A stretch of 64,000 nt of DNA from Microbulbifer agarilyticus (GTDB lineage Bacteria; Pseudomonadota; Gammaproteobacteria; Pseudomonadales; Cellvibrionaceae): the NCBI RefSeq assembly GCF_020171345.1, contig NZ_JAIUZM010000001.1, forward strand, positions 1,178,001 through 1,242,000, in the 5' to 3' direction. A model generated the notes under the pieces. It did no database searches. It was not told the origin of the DNA and worked only from the letters and a program-made list of their open reading frames with translations. This document shows positions 17,678 through 30,519 of the stretch, piece after piece (the stretch's first letter is position 1; every line of letters begins with the position of its first letter). Made by a program: the position numbers and the translations under genes.

Positions 17678-18352
17678 TCAGAGCAATCCGCGTTCCGCAA
17701 AAGAGCAGCCGGCTCCCTCACCAACAATCAGGTGGTCCAACACTCGGATATCCACCAATGCCAGGGCATCTTTAAGTCGCCCGGTAATATGGATATCTGC
17801 CTGACTGGGCTCACTTACGCCAGATGGGTGGTTGTGGGCAAGGATTACCGCCGCGGCGCCCCTGGCAAGGGCTGTCTGCACCACCTCACGGGGATAAACA
17901 CTGGCCGCGTTCAGCGTGCCCTCAAACAGCTCATCAAAGGCAATCACCCGGTGTTGGCTATCCAGAAACAGGCAGCAGAACACCTCGCGGGTACGATGGC
18001 GCAACTGTGCGGCTAAATAGTCACGCACCGCCTGTGGACTGGTGAGCGCATCGGTACGCCGCAGGTGCTCCGCCAGATGGCGCCTGCCCATCTCCAGTAC
18101 CGCCTGCAACTGCACATACTTGGCATCGCCCAGGCCCTTGCCCGCACAGAAAGCCTTGCGCTCCGCCTCCAGTAACGGCCGCAGCCCACCAAAGTCGCTC
18201 AGCAGCTGTCGCGCCAGATCCACCGCCGATACACCCGGCAAGCCGGTACGCAGAAAGATCGCCAACAGCTCCGCGTCAGACAGCGCCGCCGCACCCTTGG
18301 CCAGCAACTTTTCCCGCGGCCGCTCCTCCGCCGGCCAGTCGGTAATCGCCAT
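17678..18352 (-). CDS. radC: RadC family JAB-domain protein
   Basis: A 224-residue protein. The N-terminal part (1–95) is the helix-hairpin-helix-like UPF0758 region ([25 protein letters not shown]). The C-terminal JAB/MPN metal site is A-H-N-H-P-S-G followed by S-Q-A-D (about 172–185). ATG at 18352 follows AGGGGAA; a longer frame to 18544 overlaps the coaBC start and is rejected. The family was once linked to DNA repair, but its function is unresolved. It is divergent from coaBC, as in E. coli. Confidence 0.94.
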   Translation of the reverse strand: MAITDWPAEERPREKLLAKGAAALSDAELLAIFLRTGLPGVSAVDLARQLLSDFGGLRPLLEAERKAFCAGKGLGDAKYVQLQAVLEMGRRHLAEHLRRTDALTSPQAVRDYLAAQLRHRTREVFCCLFLDSQHRVIAFDELFEGTLNAASVYPREVVQTALARGAAAVILAHNHPSGVSEPSQADIHITGRLKDALALVDIRVLDHLIVGEGAGCSFAERGLL

Positions 18353-18494
18353 TTCCCCTCCCTGGGTAATCGCCCAAAACAAAAAGTAAATGCTCGCTTC
18401 CCCTGCAAGCTCGCAATAGCAACCTCGTGACCATATGGTCCACGGCGCTAAAATGGTAATCTTACGTGTTCCCAGCGTTTCGGAAACCCAGAAT

Positions 18495-19709
18495 ATGCCC
18501 TCACTGGCCAACAAACGGATACTGCTTGGTGTCTCCGGCGGCATTGCCGCCTATAAAAGCGCCGACCTGGTACGCAGGCTCCAGGACCGCGGTGCCACCG
18601 TGCGCGTGGTCATGACTGCCGGTGCACAGGAGTTTGTGCGCCCGCTGACATTCCAGGCGCTGTCCGGCAATCCGGTGCACACGCACCTGTTGGACCCGGC
18701 CGCCGAAGCAGCCATGGGGCATATTGAGCTGGCCAAGTGGGCCGATGTAATCTTGATCGCACCGGCCAGCGCCAGCTTAATGGCGCGGCTCGCCGCCGGT
18801 ATGGCCGACGACCTGCTGACCACCCTGTGCCTGGCCACAGAAGCCCCGGTGGTACTGGCACCGGCCATGAACCAGGCCATGTGGCGCCACCCCGCCACCC
18901 TGGCCAATGCCGAAACCCTGCAAAGGCGCGGTGCCACCCTACTGGGCCCGGATGCCGGTAGCCAGGCCTGCGGCGATGTGGGTCCGGGGCGTATGCTGGA
19001 GCCACTGGATATTGTCGACGGGTTAGTAGATTTTCTCGTGCCCGAGCAAGTGCTCGCCGGCAAAAAAGTCACCATCACCGCCGGCCCCACGCGCGAAGCG
19101 CTGGACCCAGTGCGCTACCTGAGCAACCACAGCTCCGGAAAAATGGGCTTCGCCATCGCCGCCGCCGCAGCACGCGCCGGTGCCGAAGTTACCCTGATCG
19201 CCGGCCCGGTACGGCTGGACACACCCGCGGGCGTCACCCGCGTGGATGTTGTGAGCACCGACGATATGCTCGCCGCTGCCGAGCAGGCGGCCGATGATAG
19301 CGACCTGTTTATTGCCGCCGCTGCCGTGGTGGATTTCCGCCCGGCGATTGTGGCGGAACAAAAGATTAAGAAAGAAGACGGTCATGACAGCGACGTACTG
19401 AGCCTGGTGAAAAACCCGGATATCGTCGCCACCATCGCTGCACGCAAAAGCAAGCGCCCATTTGTGGTGGGCTTTGCCGCGGAAACCGAGAAGGTCATCG
19501 AGCATGCGAAGAGCAAGCTCGCGCGCAAGAACCTCGACATGATTGTGGCAAACGATGTGAGCGACCCTGCCGGCGGATTTAACAGCGACCGCAATCAGGT
19601 GGTGATTATCGATAACGCCGGCGAAACGCCGCTGCCCGCTGCACTGAAAACCGAACTGGCAGCGGAACTGATCGGGCGGATTGCCAAGCGCGCTTTTCCG
19701 GGCGCATAA
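18495..19709 (+). CDS. coaBC: Bifunctional phosphopantothenoylcysteine decarboxylase/synthetase
   Basis: A 404-residue protein of CoA biosynthesis. The N-terminal CoaC flavoprotein half has [10 protein letters not shown] (about 11), the active-site H-I-E-L (about 75), P-A-M-N-Q-A-M-W and [12 protein letters not shown] with the catalytic Cys. The CoaB half begins near [12 protein letters not shown] and has S-N-H-S-S-G-K-M-G (CTP-dependent synthetase). ATG at 18495 gives the standard length. In relatives dut follows; here the next gene is algC-like after 137 bases. Confidence 0.96.
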   Translation: MPSLANKRILLGVSGGIAAYKSADLVRRLQDRGATVRVVMTAGAQEFVRPLTFQALSGNPVHTHLLDPAAEAAMGHIELAKWADVILIAPASASLMARLAAGMADDLLTTLCLATEAPVVLAPAMNQAMWRHPATLANAETLQRRGATLLGPDAGSQACGDVGPGRMLEPLDIVDGLVDFLVPEQVLAGKKVTITAGPTREALDPVRYLSNHSSGKMGFAIAAAAARAGAEVTLIAGPVRLDTPAGVTRVDVVSTDDMLAAAEQAADDSDLFIAAAAVVDFRPAIVAEQKIKKEDGHDSDVLSLVKNPDIVATIAARKSKRPFVVGFAAETEKVIEHAKSKLARKNLDMIVANDVSDPAGGFNSDRNQVVIIDNAGETPLPAALKTELAAELIGRIAKRAFPGA

Positions 19710-19846
19710 AAAGCATTACACGAAATAATAACGACACCACAGAAGTACAACACTGCACGGCCGCACCTTGGGGGCGGCCGAACAAGATTCAGAATAACTG
19801 AACCGGTCCGGGGGCTGGTCTGGAAAGACTAGGAGACTGAAAAGTC

Positions 19847-23139
<3,293 letters not shown>

Positions 23140-23390
23140 GCGAAAAAACACACAAATCACGACGTGACCCGGTTCACATAACCAGTGTTAACGGTCACTA
23201 ACAATTGATGCCCCGGCGTCGAATCGTTACGATTCTGGCGCCGGCCTCCTGGCTTTCAGCGAATAAAACTTTTATCAAAAAAGTCGCGGGCTTCTGACAC
23301 CCCATCCCGCTGCCAAGCCAGACAAACAACACAACACCGGCACAACAACAAAATCAGATCCCGGCTGAATATTCCGGGCAAAGGCAGTTC
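23140..23390. other. argB–slmA intergenic region with imperfect palindrome
   Basis: No gene is seen. GTGACCCGGTTCAC (23164–23177) is a 12-of-14 palindrome that could be an operator. An imperfect GC-rich dyad (about 23214–23246, CCGGCG…CGCCGG) may be the argB terminator, but no T-run follows. Confidence 0.3.
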
Positions 23391-24002
23391 ATGAGCAGCG
23401 AAAAAATCAATCGACGCCAACAAATCCTGCAAGCACTGGCGCACATGCTGGAAGCCAGCCCCGGCGCCCGCATTACCACTGCGGCACTGGCCAAAGAGGT
23501 AGGATTCTCAGAGGCGGCGTTGTATCGCCACTTCCCCAGCAAATCCAAAATGTTTGAAGGCCTCATCGAGTTTATCGAAGAGACCATTTTCAGCCGCATC
23601 AAGATCATCATGCAGGACGAACCCAACGCGCTGTCCCGCTGCCAGAAAATTCTGCACCTGCTGCTGGCCTTCTGTGAGCGCAACCCAGGCATCACCCGCC
23701 TGCTGACCGGCGACGCCCTGACCGGGGAAACCGAGCGCCTGCACGGCCGTATCCTGCAGCTGTTCGACCGCCTGGAAACCCAGCTCAAGCAGATTTTGCG
23801 CGAGGCAGAACTGCGCGAGCAACTGCGCCCCGCCATTCCGCTGACCGCAGCCGCCAACCTGTTGCTGGCCAGCGCCGAGGGTCGCATCGTGCAGTACGTA
23901 CGCAGCGGCTTCAAACGCAAACCGACCGAGCACTGGACAGAGCAGTGGCCGGTTCTGGTAGCAGGATTTTTCCGGGAAAGTGCGCTGACCGCGCAGGGGT
24001 AA
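23391..24002 (+). CDS. slmA: Nucleoid occlusion factor SlmA
   Basis: A 203-residue TetR-fold protein. The N-terminal helix-turn-helix contains [24 protein letters not shown] (about 24–48), nearly invariant in SlmA. The C-terminal part with [13 protein letters not shown] and [11 protein letters not shown] is also diagnostic. SlmA binds specific DNA sites and blocks FtsZ ring assembly over the nucleoid. It sits between argB and pyrE; in E. coli the order is dut-slmA-pyrE. ATG at 23391 has AAAGG upstream. Confidence 0.95.
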   Translation: MSSEKINRRQQILQALAHMLEASPGARITTAALAKEVGFSEAALYRHFPSKSKMFEGLIEFIEETIFSRIKIIMQDEPNALSRCQKILHLLLAFCERNPGITRLLTGDALTGETERLHGRILQLFDRLETQLKQILREAELREQLRPAIPLTAAANLLLASAEGRIVQYVRSGFKRKPTEHWTEQWPVLVAGFFRESALTAQG

Positions 24003-24025
24003 AGAGCTACGGGAAGGCGGCCGGC

Positions 24026-24622
24026 TTATTTGCCGGCAATTTCCCGATAGCGGCTTGTGGCCTGATCAAACTCGCTGTTGATGTTGACCGCCTCTTTGTT
24101 ACGTAAAGACAGGCGCTGGTTCACCACATCTACCTCTTTGCGCAGATTGCCAATCCGCTCCATCTGCTCGGCAGAAACAGTGCCCCCATTGCGCTGGATA
24201 CGCGCCGCGGCGGACTCTTCGTTTTTGATCTGGCGGTTCAGCGAGCTGATATTGGAGCGCAGGATCGCGACATCCTGCTGCACAATGGCGAGTTTGCGTT
24301 TGCGCGCAGATTCAATATCCGCAACGCTGTTGTAGCGTTTGAGCAATGCCAGGTCGGCGGCCATCTGCGCCTCCCGGCGCTCCTTCTCCGCCAGCTCCGA
24401 CCCGCTCAGCTCGGGCTCGACAACCTCGAGAATGCGCCCGGAAATAGTGAGGACCTCATAGCCCCCCGCCACATAACGGGGGGGCACGACATCGTCCAGC
24501 ACCTGGACGCCGTGTTCGTTGGTATAGCGGTAGAGCTTCTTGCCATCCCACCCCGAGCTTGCAGCTCCGACTTCCATTGTCAGAAGAGCACCGGCGAACG
24601 CCAGTACAGTTGCGATTTTCAC
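24026..24622 (-). CDS. Predicted periplasmic coiled-coil protein with DUF4124-like N-terminus
   Basis: A 198-residue protein with a signal peptide (1–20, cleavage after G-A-A). The mature N-terminus K-L-Y-R-Y-T-N-E-H-G-V-Q-V-L-D-D resembles the DUF4124 fold, in which such an aromatic strand is followed by a Pro-rich turn. Residues about 75–190 are charged heptad-like helix, a probable coiled coil with a break near 145. No catalytic motif is visible and the function is unknown. Its 3' end converges on slmA, 23 bases apart, and it separates slmA from pyrE, which are adjacent in enterics. Confidence 0.7.
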   Translation of the reverse strand: MKIATVLAFAGALLTMEVGAASSGWDGKKLYRYTNEHGVQVLDDVVPPRYVAGGYEVLTISGRILEVVEPELSGSELAEKERREAQMAADLALLKRYNSVADIESARKRKLAIVQQDVAILRSNISSLNRQIKNEESAAARIQRNGGTVSAEQMERIGNLRKEVDVVNQRLSLRNKEAVNINSEFDQATSRYREIAGK

Positions 24623-24662
24623 GCCTGCCTCATTTTATCTTTGCAATCGTTCATTATTTGAC

Positions 24663-24690
24663 CAGTGACGCATTTCCTTCTGCGCCACTG
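24663..24690. other. Hairpin between pyrE and the DUF4124-like gene
   Basis: CAGTGACGCA and TGCGCCACTG form a stem with 9 of 10 pairs around an 8-base loop. There is no T-run on either side, so it is at best a weak or factor-dependent terminator for pyrE. Confidence 0.3.
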
Positions 24691-24758
24691 TTAACCCTAA
24701 TTGTTTTGCTACCGGCTTGTCTTTAGCCCCATAGGGTTAAATACGTAATTTTTACCGC

Positions 24759-25415
24759 CTAACCCTCAGCAGAAACGCCGTATTTCTGGCGGTAATCAAT
24801 GATTCGCTGCAGCAGCTCTTCACCGGCAGCCTCAGACTTAAGATAGGTAATAATATCGTCCAGTTCTACTATGCCGATCACAGGAATGCTGTATTCCTGT
24901 TCAACCTGCTGAATCGCAGACTGGTCCGAATCATCGCTGGCCTTTTCCTGGCGGTTCAGGCCGATCACCACCCCGGCAGGCGACGCGCCGTGATCATCGA
25001 TAATCTGCATCACCTCGCGTACCGCAGTACCCGCCGTAATCACGTCGTCGATGATCAAAACCTTGCCTTTAAGCGGCGCACCCACTAAGGTGCCGCCCTC
25101 GCCGTGGGCCTTGGCCTCTTTGCGGTTGTAGCAGAAGGGTTTATCGATACCTTTCTGTGCCAGCGCCACTGCGGTTACCGCACCCAGCGGGATGCCCTTG
25201 TAGGCCGGCCCGAATATGACATCAAACTCCACTCCAGAGGCAATGATCGCCTCCGCGTAGGCGTTGCCGAGAGCGGCAAGCGCTGCACCGCTGTGGAAAC
25301 GGCCGGCATTAAAAAAGTAGGGACTCTGGCGACCGGATTTCAACGTGAAATCTCCGAAACAGAGCACATCGTGCTCTAGGGCCAGTTGTATAAAGTCTCG
25401 CTGATACTGCTGCAT
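24759..25415 (-). CDS. pyrE: Orotate phosphoribosyltransferase
   Basis: A 218-residue enzyme converting orotate and PRPP to OMP. It has [16 protein letters not shown] (about 22), the mobile catalytic loop with [12 protein letters not shown] (about 99) and the PRPP motif [13 protein letters not shown] (about 119). ATG at 25415 gives the standard length; an upstream in-frame start adds 20 unconserved residues. It is divergent from crc, as in Pseudomonas. Confidence 0.96.
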   Translation of the reverse strand: MQQYQRDFIQLALEHDVLCFGDFTLKSGRQSPYFFNAGRFHSGAALAALGNAYAEAIIASGVEFDVIFGPAYKGIPLGAVTAVALAQKGIDKPFCYNRKEAKAHGEGGTLVGAPLKGKVLIIDDVITAGTAVREVMQIIDDHGASPAGVVIGLNRQEKASDDSDQSAIQQVEQEYSIPVIGIVELDDIITYLKSEAAGEELLQRIIDYRQKYGVSAEG

Positions 25416-25538
25416 GGCAATTTGATAACTATTGGCTAAGGTGAAGGAAGGTCCCCAAGGAACGGGGTACGGCAATCATAGAATGTTCAGACAAATAACG
25501 ACTGCAATTTTACACAGTCCGCTGGTAAGGGGCTAATA

Positions 25539-26306
25539 ATGCGAATAGTGAGTTTGTCCGTGGATGGTGTGCACCAGGCTGCACAACGCGGGCTATATGA
25601 TTGGCTGGCAGATCAGGACGCAGACATCATCTGTCTGCAAGATCTACGCTCACTGGAACCGGAACTGGATCATCCCATCTTTCATCCGGACGGTTACTAC
25701 AGCTACTTCTTCGATTCCGGCACCCCCCATGAAAACGGGGTCGCGATCTACACCCGCGCACAGCCAAAAGCCCTGATTTACGGCATGGGATTCGCCAACG
25801 GCGTGGACATGTACGGGCGCTATTTGCAGGCAGATTTCGAACGCCTGAGTGTCGGCTCACTGCTCGCTCCGGTGGCCACCGACGAGACATCACTGGAAAC
25901 AAAAGTACAGTTTTTTGACGACATGCAGGCACACCTGGCCAAAATCAGCCGGAAACGCCGTGACTTTATTTTCTGCGGAAACTGGGGCATGGCACACCGC
26001 CGCGCCGACGTACAAAACTGGCAGGATCATCAGGACACTCCCGGGTTTATGCGTCACGAGCAGCGGTGGCTGGATCAGCTGTTCAATGACATCGGCTATA
26101 TCGATGCCTTCCGCCGGGTAGTAAAAGACGCAGACGAATTTACCTGGTGGCCGAGCGGTGAAGCGGGCAACGGTGACGGCTGGCGCACCGATATGCAGAT
26201 CGTATCGCAGACCCTGAAGAACAAGATCGAGTACGGCGCCATCAACAAGAACGTCAAATTCTCCAGCCACCTGCCGGTGATCATGGATTACGACCTGGAA
26301 GTCTGA
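25539..26306 (+). CDS. crc: Catabolite repression control protein Crc
   Basis: A 255-residue exonuclease III-like (EEP fold) protein. It aligns by eye with Pseudomonas Crc: R-G-L-Y-D-W-L, D-I-I-C-L-Q-D, D-G-Y-Y-S-Y, Y-G-R-Y-L-Q-A-D-F, K-R-R-D-F-I-F-C-G and F-T-W-W-P. Crc lacks nuclease activity and acts with Hfq to repress translation of catabolic mRNAs. The divergent pyrE neighbour supports the call. ATG at 25539 follows AAGGGG. The large catabolic region 5 kb downstream contains the kind of genes that Hfq/Crc usually controls. Confidence 0.93.
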   Translation: MRIVSLSVDGVHQAAQRGLYDWLADQDADIICLQDLRSLEPELDHPIFHPDGYYSYFFDSGTPHENGVAIYTRAQPKALIYGMGFANGVDMYGRYLQADFERLSVGSLLAPVATDETSLETKVQFFDDMQAHLAKISRKRRDFIFCGNWGMAHRRADVQNWQDHQDTPGFMRHEQRWLDQLFNDIGYIDAFRRVVKDADEFTWWPSGEAGNGDGWRTDMQIVSQTLKNKIEYGAINKNVKFSSHLPVIMDYDLEV

Positions 26307-26349
26307 CGCTTCACGCAAGCTTCGCTTCCGATCAAACAGACAAACAAAA

Positions 26350-26380
26350 AGGGCGCTGTGAACAGAATTCACAGCGCCCT
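26350..26380. terminator. Bidirectional terminator between crc and the TPR gene
   Basis: A perfect 13-bp stem AGGGCGCTGTGAA / TTCACAGCGCCCT with a 5-base loop, A-rich on the left and ATTTATTT on the right. It can serve both convergent genes. Confidence 0.85.
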
Positions 26381-26417
26381 ATTTATTTGTCTTCGCCGGT
26401 ACTGTTCGCTGGTAACG

Positions 26418-28172
26418 TCAGCGAATACGCGAGGCCTGCAACTTCACATCTGCATCCCGCCAGGCCTTGTTGAAGCGCGCCTCGATCAGCTCTGCCTGAT
26501 CGCCTTTGTCCTGCGCGCGCAGCGCCTGCGCCAATCCAAACAGCGCCCAGCCGTTGTCCGGGCGCCGATCCAGATCCTGCCAGTAAACGGTTTCCGCCTC
26601 GGCCGGACGGCCAGCCTCGAGCAGTACCGCACCCAAAGCCAGGCGCGGCGGATAGTGCCATTCGGCGGGCTCGGTATATACCAGGCCGTCCTCGAGCAAA
26701 ATGGCCCGGCTCAAATGATTGACCGCACTCTCGTAATCCTTGCGTGCGGCCGCCAGCTCTCCAGCAAGCACCTCCGGGGCAATCGCCAGCACCTGTTTGG
26801 CGGTATTGGGCGAAAACATCGGGTAGTCCAGCGCCGGATCAGCGGCGAGCTTCTGCACCTGCGCCAACTCCTGCTGCGCCTTGTTCAATTGGCCCTTGGC
26901 GATAAACGCGAGTCCGCGCACATAGTGCCAGGCAAGGGAAAGAAATGGGTCCGCCGGCGGTTGCGGCAGCGCCAGCACCTCATCCCATTTGCCAAAGCGC
27001 GCCAGCGACCAGTAGGGGAGCACGCGGAAACTCGCCAGCATCGGCATCGCTTCCAGGGTCTCATCGGAAATCTGCTCGGCGGTTTTATTCGCCGCGTCGA
27101 TGGCCTTGCCGCTGCGCCCCAGCTCGGTATTGGCGAACCACAGGAAGTGAATGTTGTGCGGGTAATAGGCCATCGGGTAGATACCCTGAGCGCGACACTG
27201 GGTGATGTAATCCTCATCCGCGGCGATCGCGCGCTCGTTCGCTTTTACCGCATCCGCATAGCGCCCCACCCGCTGGTAAATATGCGCCGGCATATGTACC
27301 AGATGCCCGGCACCGGGGATCAGGTTTTGCAGCGTATCCGCGGCCTTTTCCGCGCGCTCGGGATTATTGGTGGGTTCGATCAGGTGGATATACAAGTGCA
27401 GGGCGCCGGGATGCTCGGGATTTTTCTTCATCACCTGCTCCAGCAACTCGACGATTTTTTCCGTGCCCTCGTAGGGAGTCCCGTCCCGCATCCAGTAATT
27501 CCATGGGCGCAGATCCATCATCGACTCGGCATACAGGGTGGCGATATCCAGGTCATCCGGGTACTGCTCGACGACCTTGCCCATGGCCGCCGCATACTTC
27601 TTATCCGCCGCGCTGCGGTCCGCGGCATCACCGGTATAGCGGGTAGTCAGCGCATCAATCAGCGCGCGCTCCCGCTTATCCACACCGCTGCTTAAAGACT
27701 TCGCTTTCAGGGCCAGCTCGCGCGCCTTGGGCTCTGCTTCCGGGTCCATAGGCGCATTAATGTTGGGCCCCAACACCAGTGCCTGGCCCCAGTAGGCCAT
27801 GGCGCAGTCTGGATCCAAGCGCGCCGCCTCGCGAAACGAGCGGCCGGCCTCCGCATGGTTAAATGCGTAGGCCAGGTTCAGGCCCTGATTGATGTACTGC
27901 TGCCCCTGCTCCGAGGCACAGCTTACCGGGAAGATATGTTTACCGAGGTTCTGTAGGCGCGGCGCAATGCTGCCGGTGGGCGAAGGTTTATCACCACCTT
28001 CGGGCTCGCGGTAGTGTTTGTGGTGGGTACGCGCTTCCTGTTTATCCACAGGTGCGCTGGTGGTGGTGCTGCTAGTGGAAGTCCCGGCTTCCTGGGCAAA
28101 GCTGTGCGTAAAACTTTGCCCGGCAAGTAGCAGTAGAGCACAAAGGGCTGAGGCGAGGTGGGTTCTTTCCAT
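26418..28172 (-). CDS. Exported TPR-repeat protein, function unknown
   Basis: A 584-residue protein with a signal peptide (about 1–27). A Ser/Thr-rich linker and a His-rich patch (T-H-H-K-H-Y) follow. From about residue 80 it is helical repeats of TPR type: Y-I-N-Q-G-L-N-L-A-Y-A-F-N-H-A-E-A, then A-Y-W-G-Q-A-L, and near 310 the H-L-V-H-M-P-A-H-I-Y-x-R-V-G-R-Y motif seen in a family of large secreted TPR proteins. C-terminal repeats contain W-A-L-F-G-L-A-Q-A-L. No enzyme motif is visible. It stands alone; ATG at 28172 is preferred to GTG at 28184 because GAGAG lies before it. Confidence 0.75.
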   Translation of the reverse strand: MERTHLASALCALLLLAGQSFTHSFAQEAGTSTSSTTTSAPVDKQEARTHHKHYREPEGGDKPSPTGSIAPRLQNLGKHIFPVSCASEQGQQYINQGLNLAYAFNHAEAGRSFREAARLDPDCAMAYWGQALVLGPNINAPMDPEAEPKARELALKAKSLSSGVDKRERALIDALTTRYTGDAADRSAADKKYAAAMGKVVEQYPDDLDIATLYAESMMDLRPWNYWMRDGTPYEGTEKIVELLEQVMKKNPEHPGALHLYIHLIEPTNNPERAEKAADTLQNLIPGAGHLVHMPAHIYQRVGRYADAVKANERAIAADEDYITQCRAQGIYPMAYYPHNIHFLWFANTELGRSGKAIDAANKTAEQISDETLEAMPMLASFRVLPYWSLARFGKWDEVLALPQPPADPFLSLAWHYVRGLAFIAKGQLNKAQQELAQVQKLAADPALDYPMFSPNTAKQVLAIAPEVLAGELAAARKDYESAVNHLSRAILLEDGLVYTEPAEWHYPPRLALGAVLLEAGRPAEAETVYWQDLDRRPDNGWALFGLAQALRAQDKGDQAELIEARFNKAWRDADVKLQASRIR

Positions 28173-28297
28173 GGGCTCTCTCACTGTTGTAACAGGATAG
28201 AGAGAAGCCTATGACAAACCGGGCATGGCTCCACCACAGGAAGTGGCAAAGCCTGCCGGATTTTGATTTACGCGCGCAAGGTCTGTGACGTACGCCG

Positions 28298-29020
28298 TTA
28301 CGCGTCGGCCAATGCCTTTTTCTGCAGCTCGACCAGCTCTTTGATGCCCGCCTTGCCCAGCGCCAGCATCTCCGCAAACTGATGCTCGGTAAACGGGACG
28401 CCCTCAGCGGTGCCCTGCACCTCGATCATGCCGCCGTCTTCCGCCATCACCATATTCATATCGGTATCGGCGTGGGAGTCCTCCGGGTAGTCCAGGTCCA
28501 GCACCGCCTGACCTTCATAAATACCCACAGAGATTGCCGCCACCATGTTTTTCAGTGGATCGGTGTCGATAATTTTTTCCCGCTGCATGTAGCGAATGGC
28601 ATCCACCAGCGCCACGCAGGCACCGGTAATTGACGCGGTACGCGTTCCGCCGTCTGCCTGGATTACATCGCAATCGAGGGTAATCTGATGCTCCCCAAGG
28701 GCCTCCAGGTCCACCGCCGCGCGTAGGGAGCGACCTATGAGACGCTGAATTTCTACGGTGCGCCCACCCTGTTTGCCGCGCGCCGCTTCGCGCCCCATAC
28801 GGCTACCGGTAGAGCGGGGCAGCATGCCGTATTCCGCAGTAATCCAACCACTGCCCTGGCCGCGCAGAAAACGCGGCACTTCTGCCGCCACAGAGGCGTT
28901 ACACAGCACCTTGGTGTCGCCGAACTCCACCAGCACCGAGCCCTCCGCGTGGCGGGTATAGTTGCGGGTGATGCGCACATCGCGCAGTTGTTCTGGTTTG
29001 CGGCCGCTTGGTCGCTGCAT
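28298..29020 (-). CDS. rph: Ribonuclease PH
   Basis: A 240-residue phosphorolytic 3' exoribonuclease of tRNA maturation. It opens [11 protein letters not shown] and [20 protein letters not shown], then has [28 protein letters not shown] (about 70–97) and [14 protein letters not shown] (about 116). All phosphate-binding residues appear present and the length is normal, unlike the frameshifted K-12 copy. It is divergent from yicC. Confidence 0.97.
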   Translation of the reverse strand: MQRPSGRKPEQLRDVRITRNYTRHAEGSVLVEFGDTKVLCNASVAAEVPRFLRGQGSGWITAEYGMLPRSTGSRMGREAARGKQGGRTVEIQRLIGRSLRAAVDLEALGEHQITLDCDVIQADGGTRTASITGACVALVDAIRYMQREKIIDTDPLKNMVAAISVGIYEGQAVLDLDYPEDSHADTDMNMVMAEDGGMIEVQGTAEGVPFTEHQFAEMLALGKAGIKELVELQKKALADA

Positions 29021-29158
29021 ATCTCACCTCTTTAGAATCATCTTTAACTTGCAAGCCCGGCATTATAGCCATCAAAGCACACAATCACCCTGTGCTATGA
29101 TTTGCCGCTCATTTTCCATCACTCATGCTCAATTAGAGCATTTCTGGAGCACGGCAGT

Positions 29159-30043
29159 ATGGCCAACAACAAAGTGCGCAGCATGACCGCTTTCGGGCGT
29201 GCCGAGGTAAATTACTCCACCGGTACCGCGGTGTGGGAAATGCGCTCGGTGAACCATCGCTATCTGGAACCGCACTTCCGCCTGCCGGAAGCTGCCCGCG
29301 CACTGGAGCCCAAACTGCGTGAACAGCTGCGCAAGACCCTGAACCGCGGCAAGCTGGAAATGACCCTGAACCTCAGGGCTACCAGCGGTGAGGCCGCGGC
29401 AATTGAGGTGAATCAGGCGCTGGTTGAGCAACTGTTGAGTGCGGCCAAGCAAGTCTCACCGGGCCTTGGCGGTGTCGGCAGCCTGCCGCTGAATCCGATG
29501 GAAATTCTGAAATGGCCGGGGGTAATTGCCGAACCGGAAACCGATGCGCAGGAACAGGCCAACGCCATCCTCGACGGCTTCAAGCAGGCACTGAAACAGC
29601 TTGTGGATAACCGCGAGCGCGAGGGCGCCGAACTCGCCGGTTTTATCGAAGCACGCCTTGTCAGCATCAATGAACAGGTCACCACCGTGCGCGCGCTGCT
29701 ACCGCAGATTCTGCAAAACCAGCGCGAAAAACTGAAAACCCGCCTGGAAGAACTGCTCGAAGAAATCGACAAGGATCGTATCGAGCAGGAAATTGCGCTG
29801 CTCGCACAAAAAGCGGATGTGGATGAAGAGCTGGACCGTCTCGACGCTCACATCACCGAGACACGCCGCGTACTCAAAAACGGCGGCCCCATCGGCCGTC
29901 GCCTCGACTTCCTGATGCAGGAATTCAACCGCGAAGCGAACACGCTTTCATCCAAAGCGGTAGTAACTGACACCACTCAGGCTGCGGTGGAGTTAAAGGT
30001 ATTGATCGAGCAGATGCGCGAGCAGGTGCAGAATATCGAATAA
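29159..30043 (+). CDS. yicC: YicC family endoribonuclease
   Basis: A 294-residue protein. The N-terminal YicC domain has V-R-S-M-T-A-F-G-R-A and R-S-V-N-H-R-Y-L-E-P-H-F-R-L-P; the C-terminal DUF1732 domain has G-G-P-I-G-R-R-L-D-F-L-M-Q-E-F-N-R-E-A-N-T-L-S-S-K-A. E. coli YicC is reported as a ribonuclease acting on small RNA. ATG at 29159 has GGAG upstream; an in-frame start at 29102 adds 19 unconserved residues. Divergent from rph, as is common. Confidence 0.95.
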   Translation: MANNKVRSMTAFGRAEVNYSTGTAVWEMRSVNHRYLEPHFRLPEAARALEPKLREQLRKTLNRGKLEMTLNLRATSGEAAAIEVNQALVEQLLSAAKQVSPGLGGVGSLPLNPMEILKWPGVIAEPETDAQEQANAILDGFKQALKQLVDNREREGAELAGFIEARLVSINEQVTTVRALLPQILQNQREKLKTRLEELLEEIDKDRIEQEIALLAQKADVDEELDRLDAHITETRRVLKNGGPIGRRLDFLMQEFNREANTLSSKAVVTDTTQAAVELKVLIEQMREQVQNIE

Positions 30044-30069
30044 GTCCTATTCAAGAGTTCAGACAATCT

Positions 30070-30519
30070 TCAGTCGCACGCACCAGGGATGGTGTAGACG
30101 ATATCTCGCACGAACAACCACTGACTTGAGGCTGCTTCACAAATTTCGTAACCCCGTTGCTCAAGAAGATATGCGGAAGCGTAGTGAACTGTAGTAGGTA
30201 GAATCACAATGAGCGCCAGCCCAAGTAAGGCAGTCGCACCAACAGCTTGCTTGATTTTTCCTGGGACTGGCTGTCGAATCAGCGAATTATAAATTCCATC
30301 CAATAATAAAAACGACATCGCGATTCCCGCGCCAAACAAGTAATAAACACCCTTGTCAATTAACACGTTATTGTCAGCTTGGAATATCGCTACCATCATG
30401 TGATAGAAAGCTACGGTGGGGAGTATGAGACAAATACCCGCCACCGAAAAAAATACCAACAATATAGCTGCGGCCGTTGGGCGTGACGTCTGTTGCGATA
30501 TTTCGGCTTTCGCTACCAT
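30070..30519 (-). CDS. Small multispanning membrane protein, possible immunity protein (DUF1240-like)
   Basis: A 149-residue protein with three clear membrane helices (about 16–43, 58–80, 91–118) and a C-terminal tail with two cysteines (Y-E-I-C-E near residue 123; final G-A-C-D). The tail with an S-Q-W-L-F-V-R-D pattern recalls the DUF1240 family, but I hold that loosely. It overlaps the end of the upstream gene by 7 bases, so the two are translated together. A small membrane protein directly downstream of a protein with a long hydrophobic region is the usual layout of a pore-forming toxin and its inner-membrane immunity protein. Base composition is lower in GC than flanking genes. Confidence 0.55.
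   Translation of the reverse strand: MVAKAEISQQTSRPTAAAILLVFFSVAGICLILPTVAFYHMMVAIFQADNNVLIDKGVYYLFGAGIAMSFLLLDGIYNSLIRQPVPGKIKQAVGATALLGLALIVILPTTVHYASAYLLEQRGYEICEAASSQWLFVRDIVYTIPGACD

Noticed and set aside
23140-23390. SlmA binding site upstream of slmA
   Set aside because: The E. coli site GTGAGTACTCAC is not present; the palindrome GTGACCCGGTTCAC has different spacing.
26358-27695. Long open frame (445 codons) on the plus strand opposite the TPR gene
   Set aside because: It is antisense to a gene with clear signal peptide and repeats, shows no domain, and crosses the crc terminator; high GC alone explains it.
27676-28050. Two further TTATCCACA sequences (27676–27684, 28042–28050)
   Set aside because: Both lie inside codons of the TPR gene with no other origin features, so no replication origin or regulatory role is claimed.
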